Notes: generated by a model from the letters alone, not told the origin. Positions 14,773 through 24,066 are shown, counted from the stretch's first letter. The stretch is DNA of 64,000 nt from an uncultured Parolsenella sp. (GCF_934660935.1 NZ_CAKUIH010000004.1:62001-126000), one strand, 5' to 3'. Made by a program: numbers and translations.

Positions 14773-17454
14773 TTAGTCTTCCTTCTCCACAGAGCGCATG
14801 ATGGCCTTGTAGATCTCGACGAACGGGATGATCAGGAAGGCGATGCCCAGGGCGGTGAGGGAGCCCTTGAGCTCGAGGCCCGGCACGCCAAAGAACATCA
14901 TCGAGAGCGGCTCGAACTCGACCACGATGAGGGTCAGCACGAGTGCGAGGGCAGAGGCGGCCCAGAGCCAGCCGTTTTGCTTCTTCATCGTGAAGATCGA
15001 CTGACGGCGGCTGCGCATGTTGAAGCAGTGGAAGATCTCGACCATGTTAAGCGTGATGAACGCCATCATGACGCCCTCTTCATCCGCGGTGCCGGCAATC
15101 ATGTCCGCGATGTTGATGTAGCCCATGTCGAAGTACACGCCCGCGAAGAAGCTCGCGAGAACGAGCACCGTGATGATGATGCCCTGGACCACGCAGTCGA
15201 GACCCATGTGACCAGCGAAGACGCCGTCAGAGGCCTTGCGCGGCTTGCGGCGCATGATGTCGCCCTCGGCGTCCTCCATGCCCAGCGCCAGAGCCGGGAA
15301 GCAGTCCGTCACGAGGTTGACCCATAGCAGCTGGACCGGCTGGAACAGCGTGAAACCAACGAGCGTGGCGACGAAGACCGAGAAGACCTCGGCGAGGTTC
15401 GCGGAGAGCAGGAACTGGATGACCTTGCGGATGTTGTCGTAGATGCGACGGCCCTCTTCGCACGCGGAGATGATCGTGGCGAAGTTGTCGTCCGCAAGCA
15501 CCATGTCGGCGACGTTCTTGGTAACGTCGGTACCGGTGATGCCCATGCCCACGCCGATGTTGGCGCGCTTGATGGAGGGAGCGTCGTTCACGCCGTCGCC
15601 GGTCATGGCAACGATCATGTCGCGGCCCTTCCATGCCTCGACGATGCGCGTCTTGTGCTCGGGCTGGACGCGGGCGTAGACACCGTAGTCCTCGATGTGG
15701 GCGTCAAGTTCCTCGTCCGTCATGCGGTCAAGCTCGGCGCCGGTGATCGCCTGCGAGCGGTCCTCGATGATGCCGAGGTTCTTGGCGATGGCCACGGCGG
15801 TGTCGATGTGGTCGCCCGTGATCATGACGGTGCGGATGCCGGCGGTGTGGGCCTCGTCGATGGCGGCTGCCACCTCGGGGCGCTCGGGGTCGATCATGCC
15901 GGAGAGGCCGCAGAACGTGAGGTCCTGCTCAAGGGCGTCAGCGGAGAAGTCCGTGGGCTTGGCCTCGTAGTGGCGGCAGGCAAGCGCGAGCACGCGCAGG
16001 GCCTGGTCTGCCATGGCCTTGTTGGCCGAGAGGAGCTCAGCGCGCTTCTCGTCAGTGAGGGGCACGATCTTGTCGCCATCGAAGATCGAGGTGCAGCGGC
16101 CAATCACGACGTCCGGGCCACCCTTGGTGTACTGCTCGAACTCATTGTCGAGAGTCTCCACCACAACGGACATCATCTTGCGGCCGGAGTCGAACGGAGC
16201 CTCGCCCACGCGCGGGTGCTCCTCGACAAGGCCCGTGAGGCCCGCCTTGCCCGCGTCGTTCACGAGGGCGCACTCGGTGGGCTCGCCCACGGCCTCGCCG
16301 GCCTCGGCATCCCACTTGGCATCAGAGCAAAGGGCCATGCCGGAGAGGAGCTTCTCCTCGGGAGCGGCGAGCAGGTGGTCAACGACGGTCATCTTGTTCT
16401 GCGTGAGGGTGCCCGTCTTATCCGAGCAGATGACCTGGGTGCAGCCGAGGGTCTCGACCGCGGAAAGGTTGCGGATGATCGCCTGACGACGGGCCATCTT
16501 GGTAACGCCGAGCGACAGGACGATGGTCACGACGGCGACGAGGCCCTCGGGAATGGCGGCGACGGCGAGCGACACGGCCACCATGAAGGTGTTCAGCAGA
16601 AGCGTGGGCTCCTCGGCCATGTTGCCGAAGCCGTGACGGAGGACGTCGACCGCAAAGATGACGACGCAGATCACGATGACGAGCTTGGTGAGGATGTGAG
16701 ATAGCTCGTCGAGCTTGACCTGGAGCGGGGTGAGCTCCTCCTTGGCGTCCGAGAGGGCGCCTGCGATCTTGCCCATCTCGGTGTCCATGCCCGTGGCGAC
16801 GACGACGGCGCGACCGCGGCCGTAGACCACGGTGGAACCCATGTAGCACATGTTCTTGCGGTCGCCCAGGGGCACGTCATCGGCACCAGCGGCGAGCTCG
16901 ATGGCCTCGACGTGCTTCTCGACCGGGACGGACTCGCCGGTAAGCGCCGCCTCCTCGATCTTCATGGAGGCGCTCTCGATCACGCGGCAGTCCGCCGGGA
17001 CGGAGTCACCGGCCTCGAGTAGGATGACGTCGCCGGGCACGAGCTCAGAGGAGTGCAGCATGACGAGCTTGCCATCGCGCATGACCTTGGACTGCGCGGC
17101 GCTCATCTCCTGCAGGGCCGCGAGGGCCTCTTCGCTCTTGGCCTCCTGGATGACACCGAGGGCGGAGTTGATGATGACGACCGTCATGATGATGATGACG
17201 TCCGCGAAGTCGACCTCGCCCTGAATAGCGCCCGTCACCGCGCTGATGGCCGCCGCGACGATGAGCATGATGACCATCGGATCGGCCATCTGCTGGAAGA
17301 AGCGGATCCACAGCGGGGTCTTCTCCTCTTCCTTCAGCTTGTTGGGGCCGAACTTAGCGGCACGGGACGCGGCCTCCGCGCTGGTGAGACCAGCGGTGGC
17401 GTCAGTCTCCTGGGCGCTCAGAACCTCGGCGGATGTAGACAGGTATTCTCTCAA
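14773..17454 (-). CDS. Calcium-type P-type ATPase (type IIA/IIB)
   Basis: 893 residues from a TTG at 17454, chosen because AGGAGG sits 6 nt upstream; the ATG at 17520 has none. Order: cation ATPase N-domain, actuator with LTGESVPVEK, TM4 AAIPEGLVAVVT (the PEGL calcium-site motif), phosphorylation site DKTGTLTQNKMT, TGDHIDTA, hinge MTGDGVNDAPSIK, and TM6 LLWVNLVTDCFPALALG. The PEGL and NLVTD motifs are those of SERCA/PMCA-like calcium exporters; manganese transport is possible. Usual length for the family. Confidence 0.92.
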   Translation of the reverse strand: MREYLSTSAEVLSAQETDATAGLTSAEAASRAAKFGPNKLKEEEKTPLWIRFFQQMADPMVIMLIVAAAISAVTGAIQGEVDFADVIIIMTVVIINSALGVIQEAKSEEALAALQEMSAAQSKVMRDGKLVMLHSSELVPGDVILLEAGDSVPADCRVIESASMKIEEAALTGESVPVEKHVEAIELAAGADDVPLGDRKNMCYMGSTVVYGRGRAVVVATGMDTEMGKIAGALSDAKEELTPLQVKLDELSHILTKLVIVICVVIFAVDVLRHGFGNMAEEPTLLLNTFMVAVSLAVAAIPEGLVAVVTIVLSLGVTKMARRQAIIRNLSAVETLGCTQVICSDKTGTLTQNKMTVVDHLLAAPEEKLLSGMALCSDAKWDAEAGEAVGEPTECALVNDAGKAGLTGLVEEHPRVGEAPFDSGRKMMSVVVETLDNEFEQYTKGGPDVVIGRCTSIFDGDKIVPLTDEKRAELLSANKAMADQALRVLALACRHYEAKPTDFSADALEQDLTFCGLSGMIDPERPEVAAAIDEAHTAGIRTVMITGDHIDTAVAIAKNLGIIEDRSQAITGAELDRMTDEELDAHIEDYGVYARVQPEHKTRIVEAWKGRDMIVAMTGDGVNDAPSIKRANIGVGMGITGTDVTKNVADMVLADDNFATIISACEEGRRIYDNIRKVIQFLLSANLAEVFSVFVATLVGFTLFQPVQLLWVNLVTDCFPALALGMEDAEGDIMRRKPRKASDGVFAGHMGLDCVVQGIIITVLVLASFFAGVYFDMGYINIADMIAGTADEEGVMMAFITLNMVEIFHCFNMRSRRQSIFTMKKQNGWLWAASALALVLTLIVVEFEPLSMMFFGVPGLELKGSLTALGIAFLIIPFVEIYKAIMRSVEKED

Positions 17455-17669
17455 GATTGCCCTCCTGGTTTTCAGGCGCGAGCCAGATTGATGCCCGATC
17501 ATAATTCCCAGGAAGGGCAAGGGCTCATCAAGGTTGCCGTGGTTCGCGCGTTGTCAAATCTTTTCAATGATACCCAACTCGACGGGCTCTCACCAATCAA
17601 GCACGCCATGCTCTCAAACCGCGCAACCAGACGTCAGGGAACCTGCTGCCACCACGTGGACTCCGCGCG

Positions 17670-17699
17670 GCTGAAAAAGGGACTGTCCCTTTTTTCAGC
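17670..17699. repeat. Palindromic repeat, type A, locus 2
   Basis: GCTGAAAAAGGGAC pairs with 17685-17699 around a central T; the right arm has one extra T. Same core as 433-480 and 47431-47461 but with the central base inverted (T for A). Confidence 0.8.
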
Positions 17700-17729
17700 T
17701 TCCACGGCTCGCCTCCCCTGCGCGCCGGC

Positions 17730-17766
17730 GCAAGTTGACAAAGAGACTGTCCCTTTGTCAACTTGC
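17730..17766. repeat. Palindromic repeat, type B, locus 2
   Basis: 18-bp arms at 17730-17747 and 17749-17766 (GCAAGTTGACAAAGAGAC against its complement) with a single mismatch. Thirty nt separate it from its type A partner. Confidence 0.82.
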
Positions 17767-17970
17767 ACGCAAAAGCTGGGGAGCCAGGCCCCATCAAGGG
17801 CCCGGGAAATGCCCATCGCATCGAAGTCAACCGTATCTAGCTGCGATTATTCATTCAGTCTTTACATGTTGCTAGCACATTCGACCACACTTCATGTTTT
17901 ACAATTCCTCTTGGAGTATGGAATGGAAGGGCCATGTGCCCAGCAACGATCCAGGAGGGAGTCAGGCAGC

Positions 17971-18963
17971 GTGAAAATCCTCTTCTACGACGCCCGTGAC
18001 TACGACCGAGATTCTTTCGACGCCCAACTCAAGAACTATCCCAACATCAAGATCGACTACATCGAGGCCGACCTTTCGCCCGTCACCGCCTCGCTCGCTC
18101 GCGGCTATGACGCGGTCTGCGCCTTCGTCAACTCCGACGCCTCCGCCATGGCGCTCGAGATCCTTCGCGGCTTTGACGTGAAGCTCGTCCTCATGCGCTC
18201 CGCCGGCTTCGACGCCGTCAACGTGCCCGTCGCCAAGGACCTCGGCATGACGGTCCTGCGCGTCCCGGCCTATTCGCCGGAGGCTATCGCAGAGCAGGCC
18301 ATCGGCCTGGGCCTCTGCGCCGCCCGCCGCATCCACAAGGGCTACGCCCGCGTCCGCGAGAATGACTTCTCCCTCCAGGGCCTTCTCGGCGTCAACCTGC
18401 ACGGCAAGACGGCCGGCATCGTGGGCACCGGCAAGATCGGCGCTGCCATGGTCCGCATCTGCAACGGCTTTGGCATGAAGGTCCTCGGCTATGACGTCTA
18501 CCAGAACCCCTCCCTCGAGGGCATGGTCGAGTACGTCGAGCTTGACGAGCTCCTCCGCAGGTCTGACCTCATCTCCCTGCACTGCCCGCTGTTCGACAGC
18601 AACCGCCACATGATCAACGCCGACGCCATCGACAAGATGAAGGACGGCGTGATCTTCATCAACACCGCCCGTGGTGGCCTCGTCGACACCAAGGCCCTCA
18701 TCGAGGGCATCCGCTCCGGCAAGATCGGCGCGGCCGGCCTCGACGTGTACGAGGAGGAGGGCGACAACGTCTTCCGCAACCGCTCGAACACCATCATCGA
18801 GTCCGTCACTTCGACGCTGTGCTCCTTCCCCAACGTCGTCATGACGAGCCACCAGGCGTTCTTCACCAAGGAGGCCCTCGCCTCGATCGCCAAGACCACG
18901 CTCGACAACGCGACCGCGTTCATGAATGGCGAAGAGCTCCCCAAGCCCGCTGTCGTCTGCTAG
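17971..18963 (+). CDS. ldhA: D-lactate dehydrogenase (2-hydroxyacid dehydrogenase family)
   Basis: 330 residues from the GTG at 17971 (VKILFYDARDYD), the standard N-terminus of fermentative D-LDH. An upstream AGGAGG lies 12 nt away. The Rossmann motif is AGIVGTGKIGAAM, the catalytic-Arg region NTARGGLVD, and the catalytic His is in MTSHQAFFTKEAL. It reduces pyruvate to D-lactate with NADH, regenerating NAD. A strong terminator follows at once, and pyruvate kinase, which makes its substrate, is the next gene on the same strand. Confidence 0.93.
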   Translation: MKILFYDARDYDRDSFDAQLKNYPNIKIDYIEADLSPVTASLARGYDAVCAFVNSDASAMALEILRGFDVKLVLMRSAGFDAVNVPVAKDLGMTVLRVPAYSPEAIAEQAIGLGLCAARRIHKGYARVRENDFSLQGLLGVNLHGKTAGIVGTGKIGAAMVRICNGFGMKVLGYDVYQNPSLEGMVEYVELDELLRRSDLISLHCPLFDSNRHMINADAIDKMKDGVIFINTARGGLVDTKALIEGIRSGKIGAAGLDVYEEEGDNVFRNRSNTIIESVTSTLCSFPNVVMTSHQAFFTKEALASIAKTTLDNATAFMNGEELPKPAVVC

Positions 18964-18970
18964 CAAACCC

Positions 18971-19001
18971 GCGCTGCCCTCCCCGACGAGGCAGCGCTTT
19001 T
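18971..19001 (+). terminator. Terminator of ldhA
   Basis: An 8-bp GCGCTGCC/GGCAGCGC stem with an 11-nt loop is followed by TTTT, 7 nt after the stop. Confidence 0.85.
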
Positions 19002-19125
19002 GATATCTAGCCCCTTTGGGCAGCCAGGCGCGCGCAGAAGTCGCCCGCGTCGAGCAGGCGGAACCCCCATTCCGCCCCCGGGTGTCAGGCATGGGGTCCG
19101 GCACTCGTCACACGAAAGGAAAGAA

Positions 19126-20607
19126 ATGCAGTCCAAGAAGACCAAGATCGTCTGCACCATGGGTCCGGCCACCGAAGACGAGGCCGTCCTCGCCGAGCTC
19201 ATCAAGGCCGGCATGAACGTCGCCCGCTTCAACTTCTCCCACGGCTCCCACGATTACCACCGTGCCGGCGTCGAGCGCGTCCGCAAGGTCTCTGCCGAGC
19301 TTGGCATCCCCGTCGCCATCATGCTCGACACCAAGGGCCCCGAGGTCCGCACCGGCGTGCTCGAGAACGGCGAGAAGGTCCACTTCGAGACCGGCGACAA
19401 GACCATCATCACCACTGATGACGACGTCATCGGCAACCATGAGCGTTTCTCCCTCGACTTCAAGAACCTCCCCAACGAGATCAAGCCGGGCGACCGCATC
19501 CTGATCGACGATGGCCTGCTTGAGTTCGACGTCGACTCCATCGACGGCACCGATATCCACTGCACCCTCGCCAACTCTGGCGACCTGGGCGAGCGCAAGG
19601 GTGTCAACATCCCCGGCGTCGACATCTCCCTCCCCGCGGTGACTGACCGCGACCGCGAGGACATCATCTTCGGCTGCGAGGTCGGCATCGACGCGATCGC
19701 CGCCTCCTTCATCCGCGACGGCAAGGGCGTCGAGGAGATCCGCCAGATCTGCCACGAGCACGGCCGCGACAACGTCTCGATCTACCCGAAGATCGAGTGT
19801 GCCCTCGGCATCGAGAACTTCGACGACATCCTGGCCCACGCCTCCGGCTGCATGGTCGCCCGCGGCGACCTCGGCATCGAGATCCCGCCCGAGAAGGTGC
19901 CGCACGCGCAGAAGGAAATGATCCGCAAGTGCAACGCCGCCTACAAGCCGGTCATCACCGCCACGCAGATGCTCGACTCCATGATCCGCAACCCGCGCCC
20001 GACGCGCGCCGAGGTCAACGACGTCGCCAACGCCGTCATGGACGGCACGGACTGCGTCATGCTCTCCGGCGAGACCGCTGCCGGCAAGTATCCGGTCGAG
20101 GCCGTGAAGATGATGGCCTCCATCTGCCGCGAGACCGAGCAGTTCCTGCCCGAGCGCCACAGCTACCACGAGCGCGGCGGCGTCCGTGACGTCAACGGCT
20201 CCATCGGCTTCGCCGCTGTGACCACCGCCAACCGCGTGGGTGCCAAGTGCATCGTCGCCCCCACCGAGAGCGGCCGCACTGCCCGCCTCATCTCCAACTT
20301 CCGCCCGAAGCTGCCGATCTATGCCGTGTCCCCGCACGATGAGACCGTCCGTAAGTGCTGCTTCTACTGGGGCGTCACCGTCCTTCCCGGCACCGCCCAG
20401 GGTGCCATTGACGTGACCGTCCGCCAGGCCCTCGACCTCATCCACAAGAAGGACCTCGTGAACGAGGGCGACCTCGTCTGCGTCACCGCCGGCGACCCGC
20501 ACACCGCGCCGTCCCAGGGTGACTACATCACCTCGACGAACATGCTGCTCGTAGCGCAGGTTCCCTCTGGCGACGCAGCTGTCGCTGGCAACAAGCACGA
20601 GCTGTAA
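19126..20607 (+). CDS. pyk: Pyruvate kinase
   Basis: 493 residues from the ATG at 19126, with GAAAGGA 6 nt upstream. N-terminal KTKIVCTMGPAT, then NFSHGSHDYH, MLDTKGPEVRTG, the active-site Lys in SIYPKIE, metal-binding VARGDLGIEIP and the signature around ITATQMLDSM, then TDCVMLSGETAAGKYP. A normal C-terminal allosteric domain ends the protein. It makes ATP and pyruvate from PEP and ADP. It neighbours ldhA but is separated by a terminator, so it has its own promoter. Confidence 0.96.
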   Translation: MQSKKTKIVCTMGPATEDEAVLAELIKAGMNVARFNFSHGSHDYHRAGVERVRKVSAELGIPVAIMLDTKGPEVRTGVLENGEKVHFETGDKTIITTDDDVIGNHERFSLDFKNLPNEIKPGDRILIDDGLLEFDVDSIDGTDIHCTLANSGDLGERKGVNIPGVDISLPAVTDRDREDIIFGCEVGIDAIAASFIRDGKGVEEIRQICHEHGRDNVSIYPKIECALGIENFDDILAHASGCMVARGDLGIEIPPEKVPHAQKEMIRKCNAAYKPVITATQMLDSMIRNPRPTRAEVNDVANAVMDGTDCVMLSGETAAGKYPVEAVKMMASICRETEQFLPERHSYHERGGVRDVNGSIGFAAVTTANRVGAKCIVAPTESGRTARLISNFRPKLPIYAVSPHDETVRKCCFYWGVTVLPGTAQGAIDVTVRQALDLIHKKDLVNEGDLVCVTAGDPHTAPSQGDYITSTNMLLVAQVPSGDAAVAGNKHEL

Positions 20608-20705
20608 GCCTCGCGCCAAAGAGCCATTGGCGGCTGGCGCAAAGCCACTAGGCCAAAAGCCGCGACGCAGGTCGCAACGCGAATCAGTCGCTCCCAAGTG
20701 ACAAC

Positions 20706-20741
20706 AAGGCGCCCCGAGCCATCAGGTTCGGGGCGCCTTTC
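20706..20741 (+). terminator. Terminator of pyk
   Basis: A 12-bp perfect stem (AAGGCGCCCCGA with 20728-20739), extendable by 3 bp, has a short ATCA loop and is followed by TTTCG. It may also serve the convergent minus-strand gene. Confidence 0.8.
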
Positions 20742-20796
20742 GTGTGTCGAGCCAGCTGTTTGCGCGAACGCGCGTATGCAAGCGGGGCCGAAGCCT

Positions 20797-21987
20797 CTAG
20801 AGCTTACGGGACGTGGGCTCCACGCAACGATGCGCATGAACCGCCTCAAGCGCCCTGGCCCGGCCTGCGGCGTCCCCGGCAAGAAGGGCCGTGCCATACG
20901 CGTCCGCGTCGAGAATGGCTCTCTTGAATCGCTCGGGAGTGAAGCCATAGGGAGCGCGGCCCCACTCGTTGGTCTTCTGAGCGCGCTCGACGATCCCCTC
21001 AAGCGCATCCTCGCCGCACTCAAGCTCGCCCAGGGTCACCGGGAGGCCAAGGGTGCGGTTAAGCGCCGCGTACTCGGCGAGGCTCTCTGTCTGGTCATCA
21101 AACGCCTTGAGAACGAGCACGCCAAACGAAACAACCTCTCCGTGAAGATGGCGCTCCGCGGCCTTCCCCATGCCCGTATAGGCGTTATAGAAGGCATGGG
21201 CCGTGCTCGAATTGAAGTAGTAGGCGCCCTCGGCGGCACCGAGGTTCGTCGTCATGTTCGAGACGAGGCCCGTGGAGACGATGATGTCGAGGACAATCTG
21301 CTCGAACTCATAGCTCGACTCACCCGCGCGCTTATCCGCGAGAGCCTTCTCGGAATAGTCGAGCAGAGGGCGCTCGCACGACACCGCGAGCGCACGACCC
21401 ATAAGCGGCGTGTGGGGCAGGTCGAGGTCTCGGCTCGAAAGCTCGACCTCGGGCTGCTTGGAGAGCGCGTCTCCGATGCCCGCCCAGAAGTAGTCGTCAG
21501 GACTCTCCGAGATGACCTTCGTGTCGATGAAGGAGTGGATGGGCGGCTCCTTGGGCAGGAAGTAGTTATCGACCGAGCCATCCTCCTTGTAGAAGACGCC
21601 GATCGCCGTCACGGGAGCGCAGTTCGAGGCGACGGTGGGGAACGTGAAGAGGGGCTTGCCAGCGAGCTCCGCGATCTCCTTGCTCTCGTCGATGGCGCGG
21701 CCACCGCCCATGCCAAAGACCATGTCGGCCTCGACGACGCGCGGATCCAGGGCGATTCGAGCAGCCGACGAGTGCGTGGACTGGCCGCCATACCAGATGA
21801 AGTCGAGTATCTCGACGTCCGCTCCCTCAAGAGCGGCCGAGAGGCGCGGGCCGGCCTTCTCCATAGCGGTCTTTCCGCCAATCACGACGGCCTTGCGCCC
21901 GAAGCGGCGCGTGACCTCGGGCACTGCCTTATAGGCATCAACACCCACGGTGTAGCTGGGCAGGTAGTTGATAGTCGTAAGCTCCAT
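20797..21987 (-). CDS. Iron-containing alcohol/glycerol dehydrogenase (GldA-like)
   Basis: About 396 residues from the ATG at 21987, with GAAGGA 8 nt upstream. NAD-binding motif MVFGMGGGRAID, then TVASNCAPVTAIGVFY. Metal ligands expected from the family are visible as Asp in AGIGDALSKQPE and His in STAHAFYNAY and RHLHGEVVSFG. Such enzymes oxidise glycerol or a related polyol, or reduce the matching ketone. The GntR regulator lies directly upstream on the same strand and is probably its control. The exact substrate cannot be told from sequence. Confidence 0.87.
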   Translation of the reverse strand: MELTTINYLPSYTVGVDAYKAVPEVTRRFGRKAVVIGGKTAMEKAGPRLSAALEGADVEILDFIWYGGQSTHSSAARIALDPRVVEADMVFGMGGGRAIDESKEIAELAGKPLFTFPTVASNCAPVTAIGVFYKEDGSVDNYFLPKEPPIHSFIDTKVISESPDDYFWAGIGDALSKQPEVELSSRDLDLPHTPLMGRALAVSCERPLLDYSEKALADKRAGESSYEFEQIVLDIIVSTGLVSNMTTNLGAAEGAYYFNSSTAHAFYNAYTGMGKAAERHLHGEVVSFGVLVLKAFDDQTESLAEYAALNRTLGLPVTLGELECGEDALEGIVERAQKTNEWGRAPYGFTPERFKRAILDADAYGTALLAGDAAGRARALEAVHAHRCVEPTSRKL

Positions 21988-22062
21988 GCATGTCCTTCCC
22001 CCGATGATGACAGTCAAGGCAAGCCTAGCCCTCTTGGAGAATGGCGTTGTTGGGCATGAGAA

Positions 22063-22100
22063 ATGTCGCCGCCAAGGATTAACAATCCCGGCGGCGACAT
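22063..22100 (-). terminator. Hairpin between the GntR gene and the dehydrogenase
   Basis: An 11-bp perfect outer stem (ATGTCGCCGCC, 22063-22073 with 22090-22100) and an inner 5-bp stem (GGATT/AATCC) form a bulged hairpin. On the minus strand TTTCTC follows. It probably attenuates or terminates the regulator transcript before the dehydrogenase gene. Confidence 0.65.
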
Positions 22101-22149
22101 CAAAGGAGAATTAAAAGAGAGCGCGGCAAACACGCTGTTTATAAGGCCA

Positions 22150-22884
22150 TTACCTCGTACGAACGGAGCTGATCACGCAGCGGTTTGCGGGGAGCCAGAC
22201 GCTACCCCATTCCACGGGTGTACCGTCCTCGAGGCGTACGAGCTGGTCGAGGTCAAGCACCGGGGAACGCTCGCCGCACTCGAGCCAGCGGCCACGCCTC
22301 TTACCCGCGGCGCGAGCGCTGTACGTCATCTCCGCATCCCCAACGGACTGGCCGCTCGTGCGCTCGACGGCATCGAACAGACCCTCGCGCTCGAAGTCGA
22401 CGTTCTCGAGGCCAGGGCACGGCTCAAGGTTAATGCGGCTCTCGATGAGCATGACGGGCTGCTCCGCAACGAAGCGGACGCGCATGAGGTAGAGAAAAGT
22501 TGACCCCTCCGCAATGCCGAGGTTCTGCGCGCAGACGCGATTGGCACGGTCAATGCGCTTCTCAACCACACGGGTCACGTACTCGATGCCCTGCTCGTTC
22601 ATAGACTCCGCGAACGAGTGGAGCTTGTTGCCCGAGGGGCGAGCCATGACCGGCTGGATCACGAAGGTGCCGCGACCGCGCTGTTGAACGAGCAGGCCCT
22701 CCTCGACAAGCGAGCGAATGCCCTTCTGAACGGTACCGCGAGAGAGGTGGAGCATGGCCATTAGCTCGTGCTCGGACGGGATGCGTTCATCAACACCCCA
22801 CTCCTTGGAATAAATCTTCTCACGAACATAGTCTGCTACCTGCACGTAGAGCAGCGAGGTGTCCTTCTTCTCGAAGTCAGCCAT
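22150..22884 (-). CDS. GntR-family (HutC/UTRA) transcriptional regulator
   Basis: 244 residues from the ATG at 22884 with AAAGG upstream. The winged helix has YVQVADYVREKIYS, RIPSEHELMAMLHLSRGTVQKGI and the wing LLVQQRGRGTFV. A C-terminal UTRA ligand domain follows, with FLYLMRVRFVAEQPVMLIESRI. It binds DNA as a dimer and is released by a small metabolite. The target is probably itself and the dehydrogenase gene. Two ACTAGT-centred sites upstream (22947-22955, 23017-23025) are candidate operators. Confidence 0.9.
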   Translation of the reverse strand: MADFEKKDTSLLYVQVADYVREKIYSKEWGVDERIPSEHELMAMLHLSRGTVQKGIRSLVEEGLLVQQRGRGTFVIQPVMARPSGNKLHSFAESMNEQGIEYVTRVVEKRIDRANRVCAQNLGIAEGSTFLYLMRVRFVAEQPVMLIESRINLEPCPGLENVDFEREGLFDAVERTSGQSVGDAEMTYSARAAGKRRGRWLECGERSPVLDLDQLVRLEDGTPVEWGSVWLPANRCVISSVRTR

Positions 22885-22946
22885 TGCGTGCCTTTCCATG
22901 AGCGCCAAGTGCCCGGCGTCAGGAGCGCTCTACGGCTCCCAGCAAC

Positions 22947-23025
22947 TTGACTAGTTCTGGCTGAAGTGTAACCCCGAAGTTGACTCCCAGGCAATCGTTA
23001 AGCCTAAAAATACACGACTAGTCAA
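22947..23025 (-). promoter_or_regulatory. Two inverted TTGACTAGT half-sites, candidate GntR operators
   Basis: TTGACTAGT (22947-22955) and its exact complement ACTAGTCAA (23017-23025) are 61 nt apart. Each is centred on the palindrome ACTAGT. GntR/HutC regulators often bind TTG-type imperfect palindromes of this size, and spaced pairs allow looping. Assignment is inference. Confidence 0.5.
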
Positions 23026-23153
23026 CCAAACTCTACCTGCGGTTTTAGTAGTAATTTCTTATTGAGCAAGTAATCGTTTGCGCAACAGGAGACGCAATAC
23101 CCAAGCAATCAACGAATGGTCAACCTCGCCAGAAGCACGTCTTCAAACAGACA

Positions 23154-23198
23154 GGATAGTCAACTTCGCCGTGGACGGGATAGTCAACTTCGCCGTGG
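23154..23198. repeat. 21-bp direct repeat, period 24
   Basis: GGATAGTCAACTTCGCCGTGG occurs identically at 23154-23174 and 23178-23198. A degenerate third copy (GTCAACCTCGCC) lies at 23119-23130. It is just downstream of the phospholipase-like gene's stop. Confidence 0.85.
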
Positions 23199-23225
23199 CA
23201 GACGCGCGGGACCGGGCCAATAGCC

Positions 23226-24041
23226 CTACGCCGAGACGCGCCTCGCATAGTCACTCAGGCGCTCGACGAGCAGCTCAGTCGCATGTTCAAATACCTCAAA
23301 GAAGAAATCGCCGGTGAACAGGCTGTACTCAGGTGTGCCATCAATATGGTTGCGCTGGTTATCCTCGACAATGCCGCGCGCCACGTCCACGGAACGCCTC
23401 ACGTCCCGCTCGCGGAGCGCATACTGCGGAAACTCCGCCGCCTGAGCAAGCACAGCGGCGGTCGTCTCGCAGGTCAGCGTGATGGGCAGGGTACGCCCAA
23501 ACTTGTCGAAATCTCCCTGCTTGCGAATGCGAGTCGCCTCGCCCGTTGGCACGTGGTAACGCTCGAGCCAAGCGTGCGTCGCCGTGTTATAGACGCTGTC
23601 ACAGAGCAGATGCGCCCAGGCACCCAGCACGACGTCGCTTGCACGATAGCCAGGGTGGGACAGGCGCTTCGCCACCTCATCGTGCGCCGGCTGGCTAGCC
23701 GGAATGATGAAGGAACCACCCGCGCGGGAGATCCTCACGCCCTCCTCCACTGTAATGGCAGCGGGGCCAATGGGCACATCCGCAGGAATCTCGAGGGTAG
23801 GCTCTACGTAGAGATCCCAGAACTCGCGTTCGCGAGGAATGGGAATGGCGCAGGGATCGGCGAAGTGGGTGAGCGCATACGGCAGAATGCCGGAAGGATG
23901 CGGCAGCATATAGCCCACGTATACGTCTGGCACATAGTTGCCAAACAGAAATGCGTCGACATCACGGATGCCAAAGGAGGAGGCCGGACCCTCCTTGAGC
24001 AAGCGCTGAACATGGGCGGTATGTACGTTCCAGCTAGGCAT
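23226..24041 (-). CDS. Zinc-dependent phospholipase C-like protein
   Basis: 271 residues from the ATG at 24041 (MPSWNVHTAHVQRLL). The N-terminal His-rich start and FLFGNYVPDVYVGYM, followed by LGAWAHLLCDSVYNTATHAW, match the metal-binding pattern of the PF00882 zinc-dependent phospholipase C fold as I remember it. No signal peptide is visible, so a cytoplasmic hydrolase on an unknown substrate is as likely as a lipase. It lies alone between the pheST terminator and the GntR intergenic region. Confidence 0.68.
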   Translation of the reverse strand: MPSWNVHTAHVQRLLKEGPASSFGIRDVDAFLFGNYVPDVYVGYMLPHPSGILPYALTHFADPCAIPIPREREFWDLYVEPTLEIPADVPIGPAAITVEEGVRISRAGGSFIIPASQPAHDEVAKRLSHPGYRASDVVLGAWAHLLCDSVYNTATHAWLERYHVPTGEATRIRKQGDFDKFGRTLPITLTCETTAAVLAQAAEFPQYALRERDVRRSVDVARGIVEDNQRNHIDGTPEYSLFTGDFFFEVFEHATELLVERLSDYARRVSA

Positions 24042-24066
24042 AGGCCCATGGTAGCACGCACGCGAA

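Larger units (their letters stand above)
17455..17970. other. Intergenic region between divergent ATPase and ldhA
   Basis: 516 nt without a supported gene. It contains the second pair of GGGAC-centred palindromes (17670-17766). The AT-richer stretch 17830-17925 next to ldhA is the likely promoter zone, but no clean -35/-10 pair stands out. Confidence 0.65.
22885..23225. other. Intergenic region upstream of the GntR gene
   Basis: 341 nt without a supported gene. It contains the two ACTAGT operator candidates, an AT-rich stretch around 23040-23075 and the 21-bp direct repeat at 23154-23198. Confidence 0.65.

Noticed and set aside
19057..19076. Small GGCGGAA/TTCCGCC hairpin before pyk as a riboswitch
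   Set aside because: Only 7 bp, no conserved aptamer features, and no terminator or ribosome-site pairing.
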